NCBI GenBank assembly: GCA_944321185.1
Contig: CALUKH010000002.1
Location: forward strand, 1 to 64,000
Direction of reading: 5' to 3'
Source: an uncultured Alistipes sp.
GTDB lineage: Bacteria > Bacteroidota > Bacteroidia > Bacteroidales > Rikenellaceae
Length of the DNA: 64,000 nt
Below, one piece after another: positions 17,177 to 26,278 of this stretch (within the stretch, counting starts at the first letter, position 1; each line of letters opens with the position of its first letter). The notes beneath the pieces were generated by a model. It saw only the letters and a program-made list of their open reading frames with translations, did no database searches and was not told where the DNA came from. The translations under genes were made by a program, and so were the position numbers.

Positions 17177-19288
17177 GTGGAGATACTCGACAACGATATC
17201 AAGTTCGTCCCGGGCGTCGGCGAGGCACGCGCCAGGCTCCTCGACCGCGAGCTGGGAATCCGGACGGTGGGCGACCTGCTCGCGCACTACCCGTTCCGAT
17301 ACATCGACCGCACGCGCATCTACCGCATCGCGGAGATCACCGAGGCGGCCTCACTCTCCTACGTGCAGTTCCGCGCCCGCGTCATGGGGGTCGCCTATGC
17401 CGGCACGGGACGCAAACGCCGCTTCACGGTCCAGGTGCAGGATGCCTCGGGACGCGCCGAACTGATCTGGTTCCAGGGTATCAAATGGATCGAAAAGCGC
17501 GTCGAGGTCGGACGCGAGTATCTCGTCTTCGGACGCCCGAACTTCTTCCGCGGCGAACTCTCGATCGCCCACCCCGAACTGGAAACCATCGAACAGGCCC
17601 TTTCGCGCAAAGCAGAAAGCGGCATGCAGGGCATCTACCCCTCGACCGAAAAACTCGCCAGCGTCCTCGGCACGAAGGGCATGTATCAGATCGTCTGCAA
17701 CGCCTGGGCGATCGTCCGCGACCGCATCACCGATCCGCTGCCCGAGGCGCTCCGCACCCGTTACGGGCTCATCCCGCTGCGCGAGGCACTCTACAACATC
17801 CACTTCCCGCAGTCGCAGGAGCTCCTCCGACAGGCCCAGTACCGGCTGAAGTTCGACGAACTGCTCGGCGTACAGCTCAACATCCAGCAGCGCCGCACGG
17901 CCCGCCTGGCGAAGAGCGACGGATTCCTCTTCCCGAAGGTCGGCGGCGTCTTCAACACCTTCTACAACGAGAAGCTCCCCTTCCCGCTCACCGGCGCCCA
18001 GAAGCGCGTTATCCGCGAAATACGCCGCGACACCGTCTCGGGATTCCAGATGAACCGCCTGCTGCAGGGCGACGTCGGCAGCGGCAAGACCCTCGTGGCA
18101 CTGATGTCGATGCTGCTGGCCGTCGACAACGGATTCCAGGCCTGCATGATGGCCCCCACGGAGATCCTCGCCCGGCAGCACTTCGCCACCATCAGCAAGA
18201 TGCTCGACGGGCTGCCCGTGCGGGTGGCCATCCTCACCGGCGCCTCCAAAACCCGCGAGCGCCGCCAGGCCCTCGAAGGGATCGCCTCGGGCGAGGTCGA
18301 CATCCTGATCGGCACCCATGCGCTGATCGAGGACCGCGTGCAGTTCGCAAACCTCGGATTCGTGGTCATCGACGAACAGCACCGTTTCGGCGTCGAACAG
18401 CGCGCCCGCCTCTGGACCAAAAACGCACAGCCGCCCCACATCCTCGTGATGACCGCCACGCCGATCCCCCGCACGCTGGCCATGACTCTATACGGTGATC
18501 TCGACGTCTCGGTGATCGACGAACTCCCGCCCGGACGCCGCCCGATCAAGACCTATCACTATACGGATGCCGCCCGGCTGAAACTCTTCGGATTCATGCG
18601 CCAGGAGATCGCCAAGGGACGTCAGGTCTATGTCGTCTACCCGCTCATCAAGGAGTCCGAGGCGATGGACTACAAGGATCTCACGGACGGCTACGAGGCC
18701 ATCTCGCGCGACTTCCCCCTGCCGCAGTACGTCACGGCCATCTGCCACGGAAAGATGAAACCCGCCGACAAGGAGGAGTCGATGCGGCAGTTCAAGGAGG
18801 GCGAGGCGCAGATTCTGGTCGCCACGTCGGTCATCGAGGTGGGGGTCGACGTGCCGAACGCCACGGTCATGGTCATCGAATCGGCCGAGCGCTTCGGCCT
18901 CTCACAGCTGCACCAGCTGCGCGGCCGCGTGGGCCGCGGCGGCGAACAGTCCTACTGCATCCTCATGTCGGGCGAGAAGCTCTCGCGCGAATCCCGGGCC
19001 CGGCTCGACGCCATGTGCGAGACGAACGACGGATTCCGCCTGGCGGAGCTCGACCTCAAGCTGCGCGGCGCCGGTGACATCAACGGCACGCTGCAAAGCG
19101 GCATGGCCTTCGATCTGAAGATCGCAAGCCCGACGGCCGACGTGCAGATCCTCACCCTCTCGCGCGAAGCCGCCGCCGCAACACTTGCCGACGACCCGAC
19201 ACTCTCCCGCCCCGAAAACCGCGGTCTCGAGGCCCTGCGCCGCCAATACTCCGGGCGCGAAGAGTTCGATTTCTCCCGCATTTCGTAA
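17177..19288 (+). CDS. recG: ATP-dependent DNA helicase RecG
   Basis: RecG remodels stalled replication forks and branched DNA. The 703-residue protein has the N-terminal wedge/OB domain and SF2 helicase motifs: I GDVGSGKT, II VIDEQHRFG, III MTATPIPRT, and VI QLRGRVGRGG. The start is taken as GTG at 17177 (VEILDNDIKFVPGVG); the frame has no ATG before the conserved domain, and the open frame further upstream is inside ispG's control region. The -7 element ends only 5 nt before this GTG, so the mRNA may be leaderless. Its stop is 49 bp before the DUF3108 gene. Confidence 0.94.
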   Translation: MEILDNDIKFVPGVGEARARLLDRELGIRTVGDLLAHYPFRYIDRTRIYRIAEITEAASLSYVQFRARVMGVAYAGTGRKRRFTVQVQDASGRAELIWFQGIKWIEKRVEVGREYLVFGRPNFFRGELSIAHPELETIEQALSRKAESGMQGIYPSTEKLASVLGTKGMYQIVCNAWAIVRDRITDPLPEALRTRYGLIPLREALYNIHFPQSQELLRQAQYRLKFDELLGVQLNIQQRRTARLAKSDGFLFPKVGGVFNTFYNEKLPFPLTGAQKRVIREIRRDTVSGFQMNRLLQGDVGSGKTLVALMSMLLAVDNGFQACMMAPTEILARQHFATISKMLDGLPVRVAILTGASKTRERRQALEGIASGEVDILIGTHALIEDRVQFANLGFVVIDEQHRFGVEQRARLWTKNAQPPHILVMTATPIPRTLAMTLYGDLDVSVIDELPPGRRPIKTYHYTDAARLKLFGFMRQEIAKGRQVYVVYPLIKESEAMDYKDLTDGYEAISRDFPLPQYVTAICHGKMKPADKEESMRQFKEGEAQILVATSVIEVGVDVPNATVMVIESAERFGLSQLHQLRGRVGRGGEQSYCILMSGEKLSRESRARLDAMCETNDGFRLAELDLKLRGAGDINGTLQSGMAFDLKIASPTADVQILTLSREAAAATLADDPTLSRPENRGLEALRRQYSGREEFDFSRIS

Positions 19289-19337
19289 TATAAAACCCCG
19301 TAAAAACGTTATTCAACCAAAAACAGCTTTCGGACCG

Positions 19338-20138
19338 ATGAAACGACTTCTCTTCTTCAGCATACTGTTTCTGATGGCGGCCCCGCCGCTCGCCGCCCAG
19401 TTCTATCATCCGGGCGAGGAGCTCTCCTACCGCGTGAGCTACAAGGCCAAGATGTTCCCCAATACGGAGGTCGGAGCCGTCGAAATCCGCACCTCCGAGG
19501 ACCAGATCGACGGCCGCGAATTCTACAAGGTCGAGGGCATCGGACGCACGCTGCCCACCTACCGCTGGTTCTACAACCTCGAGGACATATACACGGTCTG
19601 GATCAACCCCGAAAGCTACCGTCCGGAACGCTTCGTGAGCGATCTGCACGAGGGCGAATACACCTTCCAGAGCTACTACACCTATCTGTGGCCCGACTCG
19701 ACGATCCACACCCGCTGGCGCAGCCGCCAACGCCCCTTCCAGCAGAAGCAGATGACGCTGACGGCCGAAAGCATGGATCCCATCTCGCTCTTCTTCAACC
19801 TCCGCTCGGCCGAGGCCGAAGACTTCCGTGTCGACGAGCCCGGAACCCTGCAGATGGTCCTCCAGGATACCATCAAGGCCATCCACTACCGCTACCTCGG
19901 CCGCGAAAACAAGAAGATCCGAAACATGGGCCGCTTCCGCACGCTGAAGTTCGAATGCCAGCTCGGAACCACCGAAGGATATTCGTTCACCGACGGCACG
20001 ATCTTCACCATCTGGATCTCGGACGACGACAACAAGATCCCGCTCTACATCGAATCGCCCGTCAAGATCGGCAGCATCCAGGCCTACCTCTCCGCATACA
20101 AGGGTCTCAAATATCCGCTCGAAAGCAAAATCCGGTAG
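19338..20138 (+). CDS. DUF3108 exported protein
   Basis: A 266-residue protein with a signal peptide (MKRLLFFSILFLMAAPPLAAQ) and the DUF3108 pattern: HPGEELSYRVSYKAKMFPNTEVG, YRPERFVSDLHEGEY, FTIWISDDDNKIPLYIESPVKIGSIQAYL. Members are periplasmic beta-rich proteins of unknown function common in Bacteroidetes. It follows recG by 49 bp on the same strand and is probably cotranscribed. Confidence 0.85.
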   Translation: MKRLLFFSILFLMAAPPLAAQFYHPGEELSYRVSYKAKMFPNTEVGAVEIRTSEDQIDGREFYKVEGIGRTLPTYRWFYNLEDIYTVWINPESYRPERFVSDLHEGEYTFQSYYTYLWPDSTIHTRWRSRQRPFQQKQMTLTAESMDPISLFFNLRSAEAEDFRVDEPGTLQMVLQDTIKAIHYRYLGRENKKIRNMGRFRTLKFECQLGTTEGYSFTDGTIFTIWISDDDNKIPLYIESPVKIGSIQAYLSAYKGLKYPLESKIR

Positions 20139-20198
20139 ACCATCCGGCCCGTTGGTGAAAGTATCACCCCCGACGGCTTTCAGATTCCGGTTTTTTTC

Positions 20199-20206
20199 CT
20201 ATCTTT
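20199..20206 (+). promoter_or_regulatory. -7 element of the coiled-coil membrane protein gene
   Basis: TATCTTTG, about 90 nt upstream of the start codon; no clear -33 box. Confidence 0.6.
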
Positions 20207-20297
20207 GCCCTTGACAAGGCCCGAGGGCCCCGCATCCCGGTCTTCCCCGCTTCGGAACCGGGCCGCAAACCCCGACGCCGCACCCCACTAAAACCTC

Positions 20298-21239
20298 ATG
20301 CCTCCTATGGAAAACAAACAGGGTTACGATCCTTCGGAATTCGAAGACGACGACTACGCTCCGCAGCCCGATGCCGGCAAGTCGATCCGCGGATACCGCA
20401 TCGTCATCATCATCCTTTCGGTCATTCTGGTGGCCCTCTCGGCCCTCTACTTCGGCATCCACCGCCAGCAGATGCGCGACAACGAACTCCTGCGCGCCGA
20501 CCGGGACTCGATCCAGAGCGACCTGGGCCGGCTGATGACCGACTTCGACAACCTCCAGATCTCGAACGATTCGATCTCCCGCGGCCTGGACATCGAACGC
20601 GAACGCGCCGATTCGCTCATGACCCGTCTGAAGAAGGAGCGGTCGTGGAACCTCGCCAAGATCAAACAGTACGAAAAGGAGGTCGGTACGCTGCGCACCA
20701 TCATGAAGGGATATGTCCGGCAGATCGACTCGCTCAATACGCTCAACAAACAGCTCATCAAGGAGAACGTCGGCTACCGCAAGGAGATCTCCACGGCCCG
20801 GCTGCGTGCCGAAATGGCCGAGGAAAAGGCCGCCGAACTCGACAACAAAGTCAAGGTCGGCGCCGTACTCCGCGCCCGCGACATCCGTCTGACGGCCCTC
20901 AACAACCGCAGCAACCCCGTCTCGCGAATCAAGAATGCCTCGCGGCTGCGGGTGGACTTCGTCCTCTCGGCCAACGAACTGGCTACGCCCGGTAACAAGG
21001 CCGTCTACGTGCGCATCACCTCGCCCGACGGTTATGTGCTGACCACCGAACAGATGCCGACCTTCGTATTCGAGGGCGAACGCATCAGCTACTCGGCCAT
21101 GCGTGAGGTCGACTACCAGAATCAGGATCTCGAAGTGGGCATCTACTTCAATTCGACCGGATTCGCCGCCGGAACCTACACCATCGAGCTCTATTGCGAC
21201 GGCCGGCTGATCGGTCAGAACCAGGTGGTCATGAAGTAA
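20298..21239 (+). CDS. Single-pass membrane protein with long periplasmic coiled coil
   Basis: A 313-residue protein of unknown function. An acidic cytoplasmic N-terminus (~30 residues) is followed by one transmembrane helix (YRIVIIILSVILVALSALYF) and a heptad-rich coiled coil (about residues 55-190) rich in Glu, Lys and Arg. The last ~100 residues form a predicted beta-domain (LRVDFVLSANELATPGNKAVYVRITSPDG). The start could be 20298 or the in-frame ATG at 20307 three codons later. It stands alone with its own promoter and a downstream hairpin. Confidence 0.75.
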   Translation: MPPMENKQGYDPSEFEDDDYAPQPDAGKSIRGYRIVIIILSVILVALSALYFGIHRQQMRDNELLRADRDSIQSDLGRLMTDFDNLQISNDSISRGLDIERERADSLMTRLKKERSWNLAKIKQYEKEVGTLRTIMKGYVRQIDSLNTLNKQLIKENVGYRKEISTARLRAEMAEEKAAELDNKVKVGAVLRARDIRLTALNNRSNPVSRIKNASRLRVDFVLSANELATPGNKAVYVRITSPDGYVLTTEQMPTFVFEGERISYSAMREVDYQNQDLEVGIYFNSTGFAAGTYTIELYCDGRLIGQNQVVMK

Positions 21240-21342
21240 CCGCCCGGCAGACTGGGCCGCAAACCGCCGTCACAGACGGAGCAGTTCCGCCCGGCCAGAC
21301 GAACCAACCAATCGCCCCGCATGTCGATGCGGACATCCCATG

Positions 21343-21370
21343 AACGGCTGACCCGAAAAGGTCGGCCGTT
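21343..21370 (+). terminator. Hairpin, probable terminator
   Basis: AACGGCTGACC and GGTCGGCCGTT form an 11-bp stem (one mismatch) with a CGAAAA loop; the T-stretch after it (CGTTTTC) is short. In the 355-bp gap 21,240-21,594 I see no gene, only this hairpin and the minus-strand terminator at its end. Confidence 0.5.
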
Positions 21371-21542
21371 CGTTTTCATGGCAGAGCGCTCCTCAGAGAG
21401 GCCGACGGCGGAAAGAAGCATCGGAAAACGGAACGGAAGATCCCCCTGACAGCAGGCCCGGTCAGTCCTGCGACAAGCGGGAAAAGAGACCGGCACCCCC
21501 GTTGCCGAAGACCGGACGGATAACACGCCGGCCCCCGGGAAT

Positions 21543-21572
21543 AAAAAAGGGCGGAGTCCGAAGACCCCGCCC
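21543..21572 (-). terminator. Intrinsic terminator of the ROK kinase gene
   Basis: On the minus strand a 10-bp GC-rich stem (21563-21572 with 21549-21558, one G-T pair) is followed by six T. Confidence 0.85.
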
Positions 21573-21594
21573 GCAGCCGTTCACCAGCAAACCG

Positions 21595-22602
21595 CTATTT
21601 TGCTTGCTCCTGCTGCCAGATCAGCGCCGAAGCTCCGAGAATAGCCGCATTCTTGCCCTGGATGCCGCTCGGAAGCAGCTTGACCTTGTTCTTGAAGACA
21701 AACAGCATGTTCTCCTCCATGTACCACTGCGTGGGTTCGAAGAGCAGTTTGCCGGCCTTCGACAAGCCGCCGAAGAGGAAGATCGCCTCCGGAGAGGTGA
21801 TCGTCACGATGTCGGCCAGTGCCCGACCCAGCATCTCGCCCGTGAAGCGGAAGGCCTCCTTGGCAATGGGATCACCCTGCTCGGCCGCGGCCGAAATCAT
21901 CGAGGCATCGAAATCGTCGAAGGCAATGCTGCGCAGCCGGCTGGGCGCATTCATCTTGGCCATCAGCTCAAAGGCCGTACGCTTGATGCCCGTGGCCGAA
22001 ACGTAGGTCTCCAGGCAGCCCCGGCGTCCGCAGCCGCACTCACGGCCGTTGCGCTCGACGATGACGTGGCCGAACTCGCCCGCAAAACCGTCGTGGCCGT
22101 AGATCATCTCGCCGTTGGCCACGAAGCCCGAGCCAAGGCCCGTTCCGAGCGTGATCATCACGAAATCCTTCATGCCCTTGGCATTGCCGTAGATCATCTC
22201 GCCGATGGTCGCCGCATTGGCATCGTTCGTCACGAGGACCTTCCGCCCGTTGAAACGCCGTGCAATATCCTCGGCCAGGTGGAAAACCCGCCGCGATTCG
22301 TCGGGATTGGGATCCCCGTCGCGGAATTTCCACAGGTTGGCCGGATTCTCGATCGTCCCCTGGTGGAAGTTGGCATTGGGCGCGCCGATGCCGATACCCG
22401 CCAGCTCGTAGTCGAACGAGAGGCTGTTGGCCAGCGCCTGCAGCGAATCGCAAAGCTCCTCGACATAGGCCGGATAATCATCCACATAGGGGTATTTCTT
22501 GGTCGAAATGACCGATTCGGCATACAGGTCGCCGTTCTCGTCCACCAGACCGAATGCAGTGTTGATACCTCCGATATCGACACCGATAGCCAGTTTTTTC
22601 AT
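21595..22602 (-). CDS. ROK-family sugar kinase (probable glucokinase)
   Basis: A 335-residue ROK (repressor, ORF, kinase) protein without the N-terminal HTH of the repressors, so a cytoplasmic kinase. Seen: phosphate-binding loop GVDIGGINTAFGLV, catalytic Asp in VTNDANAATIGE, TLGTGLGSGFV, and the ROK zinc signature GEFGHVIVERNGRECGCGRRGCLETYVS. Glucose is the likely substrate by family, but N-acetylsugars are possible. Single-gene minus-strand unit, divergent from the prenyl synthase gene. Confidence 0.92.
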   Translation of the reverse strand: MKKLAIGVDIGGINTAFGLVDENGDLYAESVISTKKYPYVDDYPAYVEELCDSLQALANSLSFDYELAGIGIGAPNANFHQGTIENPANLWKFRDGDPNPDESRRVFHLAEDIARRFNGRKVLVTNDANAATIGEMIYGNAKGMKDFVMITLGTGLGSGFVANGEMIYGHDGFAGEFGHVIVERNGRECGCGRRGCLETYVSATGIKRTAFELMAKMNAPSRLRSIAFDDFDASMISAAAEQGDPIAKEAFRFTGEMLGRALADIVTITSPEAIFLFGGLSKAGKLLFEPTQWYMEENMLFVFKNKVKLLPSGIQGKNAAILGASALIWQQEQAK

Positions 22603-22637
22603 AATGGTATTTCAGGTTTAAGTTCGATTCATCCATT

Positions 22638-22685
22638 CAAAGTTATACGAAAATTCGGCCAATCCAAAGTTTTTTCGTATTTTTG
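22638..22685. promoter_or_regulatory. Divergent -7 elements (ROK kinase / prenyl synthase)
   Basis: TAACTTTG on the minus strand (22638-22645) and TATTTTTG on the plus strand (22678-22685). Confidence 0.6.
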
Positions 22686-22720
22686 GGACAGTTTTGATCC
22701 GAAAAAAAACTCCCCGAGCC

Positions 22721-23692
22721 ATGCAAACCAACGAGCAACTGCTCCAGTCCATTGAAAATTATCTGGCCCAGACCGATTTCCCGGCCGAGCCCGAACTCCT
22801 CTACGCCCCCATTGGATATTCGCTGGCCGGAGGCGGCAAACGGCTCCGCCCGATGCTCCTGACGCTGGCCTGCGGAATCTTCTCCGACGACATCCAGCAG
22901 GCACTCCCCGCCGCCGCAGCCGTCGAGGTGTTCCACAACTTCACGCTCCTGCACGACGACATCATGGACAATGCCGCCATGCGGCGCGGAAAACCCTCGG
23001 TCTTCGCCAAATGGGGACAGAATGTCGCCATCCTCTCGGGTGACGCCATGCTCATCTGCGCATACCGCCTGCTGGGCGCCATCCAACCCGCCCTGCTGCC
23101 CCAGGTGCTGGCCACCTTCAACACCATGGCCCTCGAGGTCTGCGAAGGACAGCAGTACGACATGGATTTCGAACACAAGGCCAAGGTCTCGGTCGTCGAA
23201 TACATGCACATGATCGAACTGAAGACTTCGGTGCTGCTCGCCGGTGCGGTCGTCATCGGCGCCACGCTCGGCGGCGCCTCCGAGGCCGACTGCCGCAAGC
23301 TGCGACGCTTCGCCATCGAACTCGGACTGGCCTTCCAGCTGCAGGACGATCTGCTCGACAGCTACGGCGACGAACGTCTCGGAAAGGCCATCGGCGGCGA
23401 CATCCTCGAAGGCAAGCAGACCTATCTGATGATCACGGCCATGAGCCACGCCGACGAGCCCACGCGCGAAGTGCTGCGCTCGACCTACCGCAATCCGGCA
23501 CTCTCGGACCAGGAGAAGATCGCCACGGTCAAGGCCGTCTACGACCGGCTCGACATCCCGCGCCTGACCGAACAGCAGATCTCGCTGCGTTTCGAACGCG
23601 CACTGTCGATCCTCGACACCCTCTCGGTCGGCGCGGAACGCACGCGCCAGATGCGCGACTACGCCGCCAGTCTGATCGACCGCAAACACTGA
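22721..23692 (+). CDS. Short-chain polyprenyl diphosphate synthase
   Basis: A 323-residue isoprenyl synthase that condenses IPP with allylic diphosphates. Both aspartate-rich motifs are intact: LLHDDIMDN and QLQDDLLDSYGD; also GGKRLRPML. The first motif is DDxxD without the two-residue insert typical of bacterial farnesyl synthases, with Phe five residues before it, which suggests a C15-C20 product. The start at 22721 is the first ATG after the promoter (a TTG at 22694 is in frame). First gene of an operon with U32 and DUF5009 genes; uses products of the MEP pathway (ispG in this window). Confidence 0.9.
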   Translation: MQTNEQLLQSIENYLAQTDFPAEPELLYAPIGYSLAGGGKRLRPMLLTLACGIFSDDIQQALPAAAAVEVFHNFTLLHDDIMDNAAMRRGKPSVFAKWGQNVAILSGDAMLICAYRLLGAIQPALLPQVLATFNTMALEVCEGQQYDMDFEHKAKVSVVEYMHMIELKTSVLLAGAVVIGATLGGASEADCRKLRRFAIELGLAFQLQDDLLDSYGDERLGKAIGGDILEGKQTYLMITAMSHADEPTREVLRSTYRNPALSDQEKIATVKAVYDRLDIPRLTEQQISLRFERALSILDTLSVGAERTRQMRDYAASLIDRKH

Positions 23693-23703
23693 CCCGGCCG
23701 CCC

Positions 23704-24966
23704 ATGAAACGTTCCGACATCGAGATCATGGCCCCCGTGGGCTCCTACGAATCGCTGGCCGCCGCCATCCAGGCCGGTGCCGATGCCGTCTACTTCGGCG
23801 TCGGGAAGCTCAACATGCGCTCGGCCTCGGCCGCCAACTTCACGCTCGACGACCTGGAGCGCATCGCCGAAAAGGCCCGAAAAGCCGGCGTCAAGAGCTA
23901 TCTCACGGTCAATACGGTCGTCTACGAAGACGAAATCGACGATCTGCACGCCGTCATCGACCGCGCCAAACAGGCCGGCATCGACGCCATCATCGCCTCG
24001 GATCTGGCCGCCATCCTCTATGCCCGGCAGATCGGGCAGGAGGTTCACATCTCCACGCAGTGCAACATCTCGAACTCCGAGGCCGTGCGCTTCTACGCCC
24101 AGTGGGCCGACACGGTGGTGCTGGCCCGCGAGCTGACCCTCGAACAGGTGGCCGAGATTCACCGCCGCATCGAGCAGGACGACATCCGCGGCCCGCGCGG
24201 TGAACGGGTTCAGATCGAGATGTTTGCCCACGGCGCCCTGTGCATGTCCGTCTCGGGACGCTGCTACCTCTCGCTCTACGAAACCGGATGCTCGGCCAAC
24301 CGCGGCGCCTGCCGTCAGCTGTGCCGCCGCAAATACACCGTCACCGACAAGGAGACCGGTGCCCAGCTCGACATCGACGGCCGCTACGTCCTCTCGCCCA
24401 AGGATCTCTGTACGATCGACTTCCTCGACCGGATGATCGCCGCAGGAGTGCGCGTCCTGAAGATCGAGGGCCGCGCCCGCGGTGCGGAGTACGTCAAGCG
24501 CGTGGTGGAGTGCTACGACCAGGCACTGAAGGCCCTCGAGGCAGGCTGCTACACCCCCGAACTGACCGCCTCGCTCAAGGAACGCCTCGGCGAGGTCTTC
24601 AACCGCGGATTCTGGGAGGGATACTACGCCGGACGCCCCGTCGCCGAACACAGCACAGCCTACGGTTCCTCGGCCTCGAAACGCAAGGTCTATGTCGGCA
24701 AGGTCGTGAATTTCTACAAGAAGCTCTCGGTGGCCGAGGTGGCCGTCGAGGCGGCGCCCGTCCGTGTCGGGGATGCGATCTTCTTCCTCGGTGCCACCAC
24801 CGGCGTGGCCGAACAGACACTCTCAGAACTCCACGGTCCCGACGGACAGCCCTGTCAGCAAGTCTCCCAGGGTGAGCTCTGCGCCATCCGCACCCCGGGG
24901 CTGATCCGCCGCGGCGACCAGCTCTACAAGTTCATCGATGCCAATCCGCAAACCCAAAAACAATAA
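23704..24966 (+). CDS. U32-family protein (TrhP-like, tRNA U34 hydroxylation)
   Basis: A 420-residue U32 peptidase-family protein. Diagnostic: ELMAPVGS-like IMAPVGSYESLAAAIQAGADAVYFG and the signature EMFAHGALCMSVSGRCYLS followed by conserved cysteines (GCSANRGACRQLCRRKY) expected to hold an iron-sulfur cluster. Members YegQ/TrhP act with prephenate in 5-hydroxyuridine formation at tRNA position 34 and RlhA on 23S rRNA; the tRNA role is the more likely given length and motifs. Starts 11 bp after the prenyl synthase stop and ends 3 bp before the next gene. Confidence 0.88.
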   Translation: MKRSDIEIMAPVGSYESLAAAIQAGADAVYFGVGKLNMRSASAANFTLDDLERIAEKARKAGVKSYLTVNTVVYEDEIDDLHAVIDRAKQAGIDAIIASDLAAILYARQIGQEVHISTQCNISNSEAVRFYAQWADTVVLARELTLEQVAEIHRRIEQDDIRGPRGERVQIEMFAHGALCMSVSGRCYLSLYETGCSANRGACRQLCRRKYTVTDKETGAQLDIDGRYVLSPKDLCTIDFLDRMIAAGVRVLKIEGRARGAEYVKRVVECYDQALKALEAGCYTPELTASLKERLGEVFNRGFWEGYYAGRPVAEHSTAYGSSASKRKVYVGKVVNFYKKLSVAEVAVEAAPVRVGDAIFFLGATTGVAEQTLSELHGPDGQPCQQVSQGELCAIRTPGLIRRGDQLYKFIDANPQTQKQ

Positions 24967-24969
24967 CCG

Positions 24970-26112
24970 ATGAACAAGACCTCTTCCGCACCCGACACGC
25001 CGCCGGCCGCCCCGCTGCGGCTGCTCTCGCTCGACACGCTCCGGGGATTCGACATGCTCTTCATCATGGGCTTCGCCGGCCTGGTCGTATCCATCTGCCA
25101 GCTGTGGCCCGGAACATTCTCCGACTGGCTCATTGCCCAGATGGGACACGCCCGCTGGGACGGATTCTTCCATCACGACACGATCTTCCCGCTCTTCCTC
25201 TTCATCGCGGGCATCTCGTTCCCCTTCTCGCTGGCCAAACAGCGCTCGAAAGGGTTCAGCGACGGCCATATCCGCGCCAAAATCATCCGCCGCGGTCTGA
25301 CGCTCGTCCTCCTGGGAATGGTCTACAACGGTCTGCTCAAATTCAATCTCGATTCGATCCGCATTCCGAGCGTGCTGGGACGAATCGGTCTGGCGTGGAT
25401 GTTCGCGGCGCTGATCTACATGCACTGCCGCGTCAGGACCCGTATCGCGGTGGCCGTCGTGCTGCTGACCGCCTACACGCTCGTCCTGCAGTTCGTCCCG
25501 GCTCCCGATGCCCCCGACGCCGGGCCGCTGACCTACGCCGGCAATATCGTCGGATACGTCGACCGCACGCTCATCCCGTCGCACATTCTCCATCCCGGGA
25601 AATTCGACCCGGAAGGCATTCTGAGCACCCTCCCGGCTATCGTCACCGCCCTGCTGGGCATGTTCACCGGAGCATTCGTCCGCCGGGAGGAGCCGCGTCT
25701 GACCGGCTCGCGCAAAGCCCTCTACATGGCCGCCGGCGCCATCGCACTGCTCGTCGCCGCGCTGATCTGGAACCAGTGGCAGCCCATCAACAAGAGCCTC
25801 TGGAACGGGGCATTCGTCTGCGCCGCCGGCGCCTACTCGCTCGGCATGTTCGCCCTGTTCTACTACCTGATCGACGTCCGCCAGTGGCGCCGCTGGACCT
25901 TCTTCTTCAAGGTCATCGGCGTCAACTCGATCACGATCTACCTCGGTCAGCGAATCATCAACTTCAGCTACACCTCGAAGTTCCTCTTCGGAGGAATCGC
26001 CGACAAGCTGCCTCCCGAACTGGGCGACATCATCCTCGGCATCGGATACATCGCCTGCTGCTGGCTGATGCTCTGGTTCTTCGACCGGCAGAAGGTCTAT
26101 CTCAAGGTGTGA
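24970..26112 (+). CDS. DUF5009/HGSNAT-like membrane acyltransferase
   Basis: A 380-residue multi-pass inner-membrane protein (about ten helices) with the start RLLSLDTLRGFDMLFIMG and then HHDTIFPLFLFIAGISFPFS, the signature shared by heparan-alpha-glucosaminide acetyltransferase and the bacterial DUF5009/NagX proteins. The conserved His pair (FFHHDTIFP) and Asp are present. By family it may transfer acetyl groups across the membrane onto amino sugars such as glucosamine; the substrate here is unknown. Third gene of the prenyl synthase operon, ended by a strong terminator. Confidence 0.85.
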   Translation: MNKTSSAPDTPPAAPLRLLSLDTLRGFDMLFIMGFAGLVVSICQLWPGTFSDWLIAQMGHARWDGFFHHDTIFPLFLFIAGISFPFSLAKQRSKGFSDGHIRAKIIRRGLTLVLLGMVYNGLLKFNLDSIRIPSVLGRIGLAWMFAALIYMHCRVRTRIAVAVVLLTAYTLVLQFVPAPDAPDAGPLTYAGNIVGYVDRTLIPSHILHPGKFDPEGILSTLPAIVTALLGMFTGAFVRREEPRLTGSRKALYMAAGAIALLVAALIWNQWQPINKSLWNGAFVCAAGAYSLGMFALFYYLIDVRQWRRWTFFFKVIGVNSITIYLGQRIINFSYTSKFLFGGIADKLPPELGDIILGIGYIACCWLMLWFFDRQKVYLKV

Positions 26113-26157
26113 GCGCAAGCCAAACAACTCGCCCCGCGCCTCGGCCCCAATCGCCAC

Positions 26158-26184
26158 AGTCCCGGCCCGAACCGGGACTTTTTG
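26158..26184 (+). terminator. Intrinsic terminator
   Basis: Perfect 8-bp stem AGTCCCGG/CCGGGACT with a CCCGAA loop, then five T. Confidence 0.88.
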
Positions 26185-26264
26185 TTTATAGGTCCACGTC
26201 AGCCGGAATCGGCACAGGATGACAAAAATTCGGGAAAATCGATCCGTCGGCGATCCTCTTTTCG

Positions 26265-26272
26265 TATCTTTG
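26265..26272 (+). promoter_or_regulatory. -7 element of the MFS gene
   Basis: TATCTTTG ending 6 nt before the first in-frame ATG (26279) and 51 nt before the second (26324). Confidence 0.6.
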
Positions 26273-26278
26273 CGGCCG

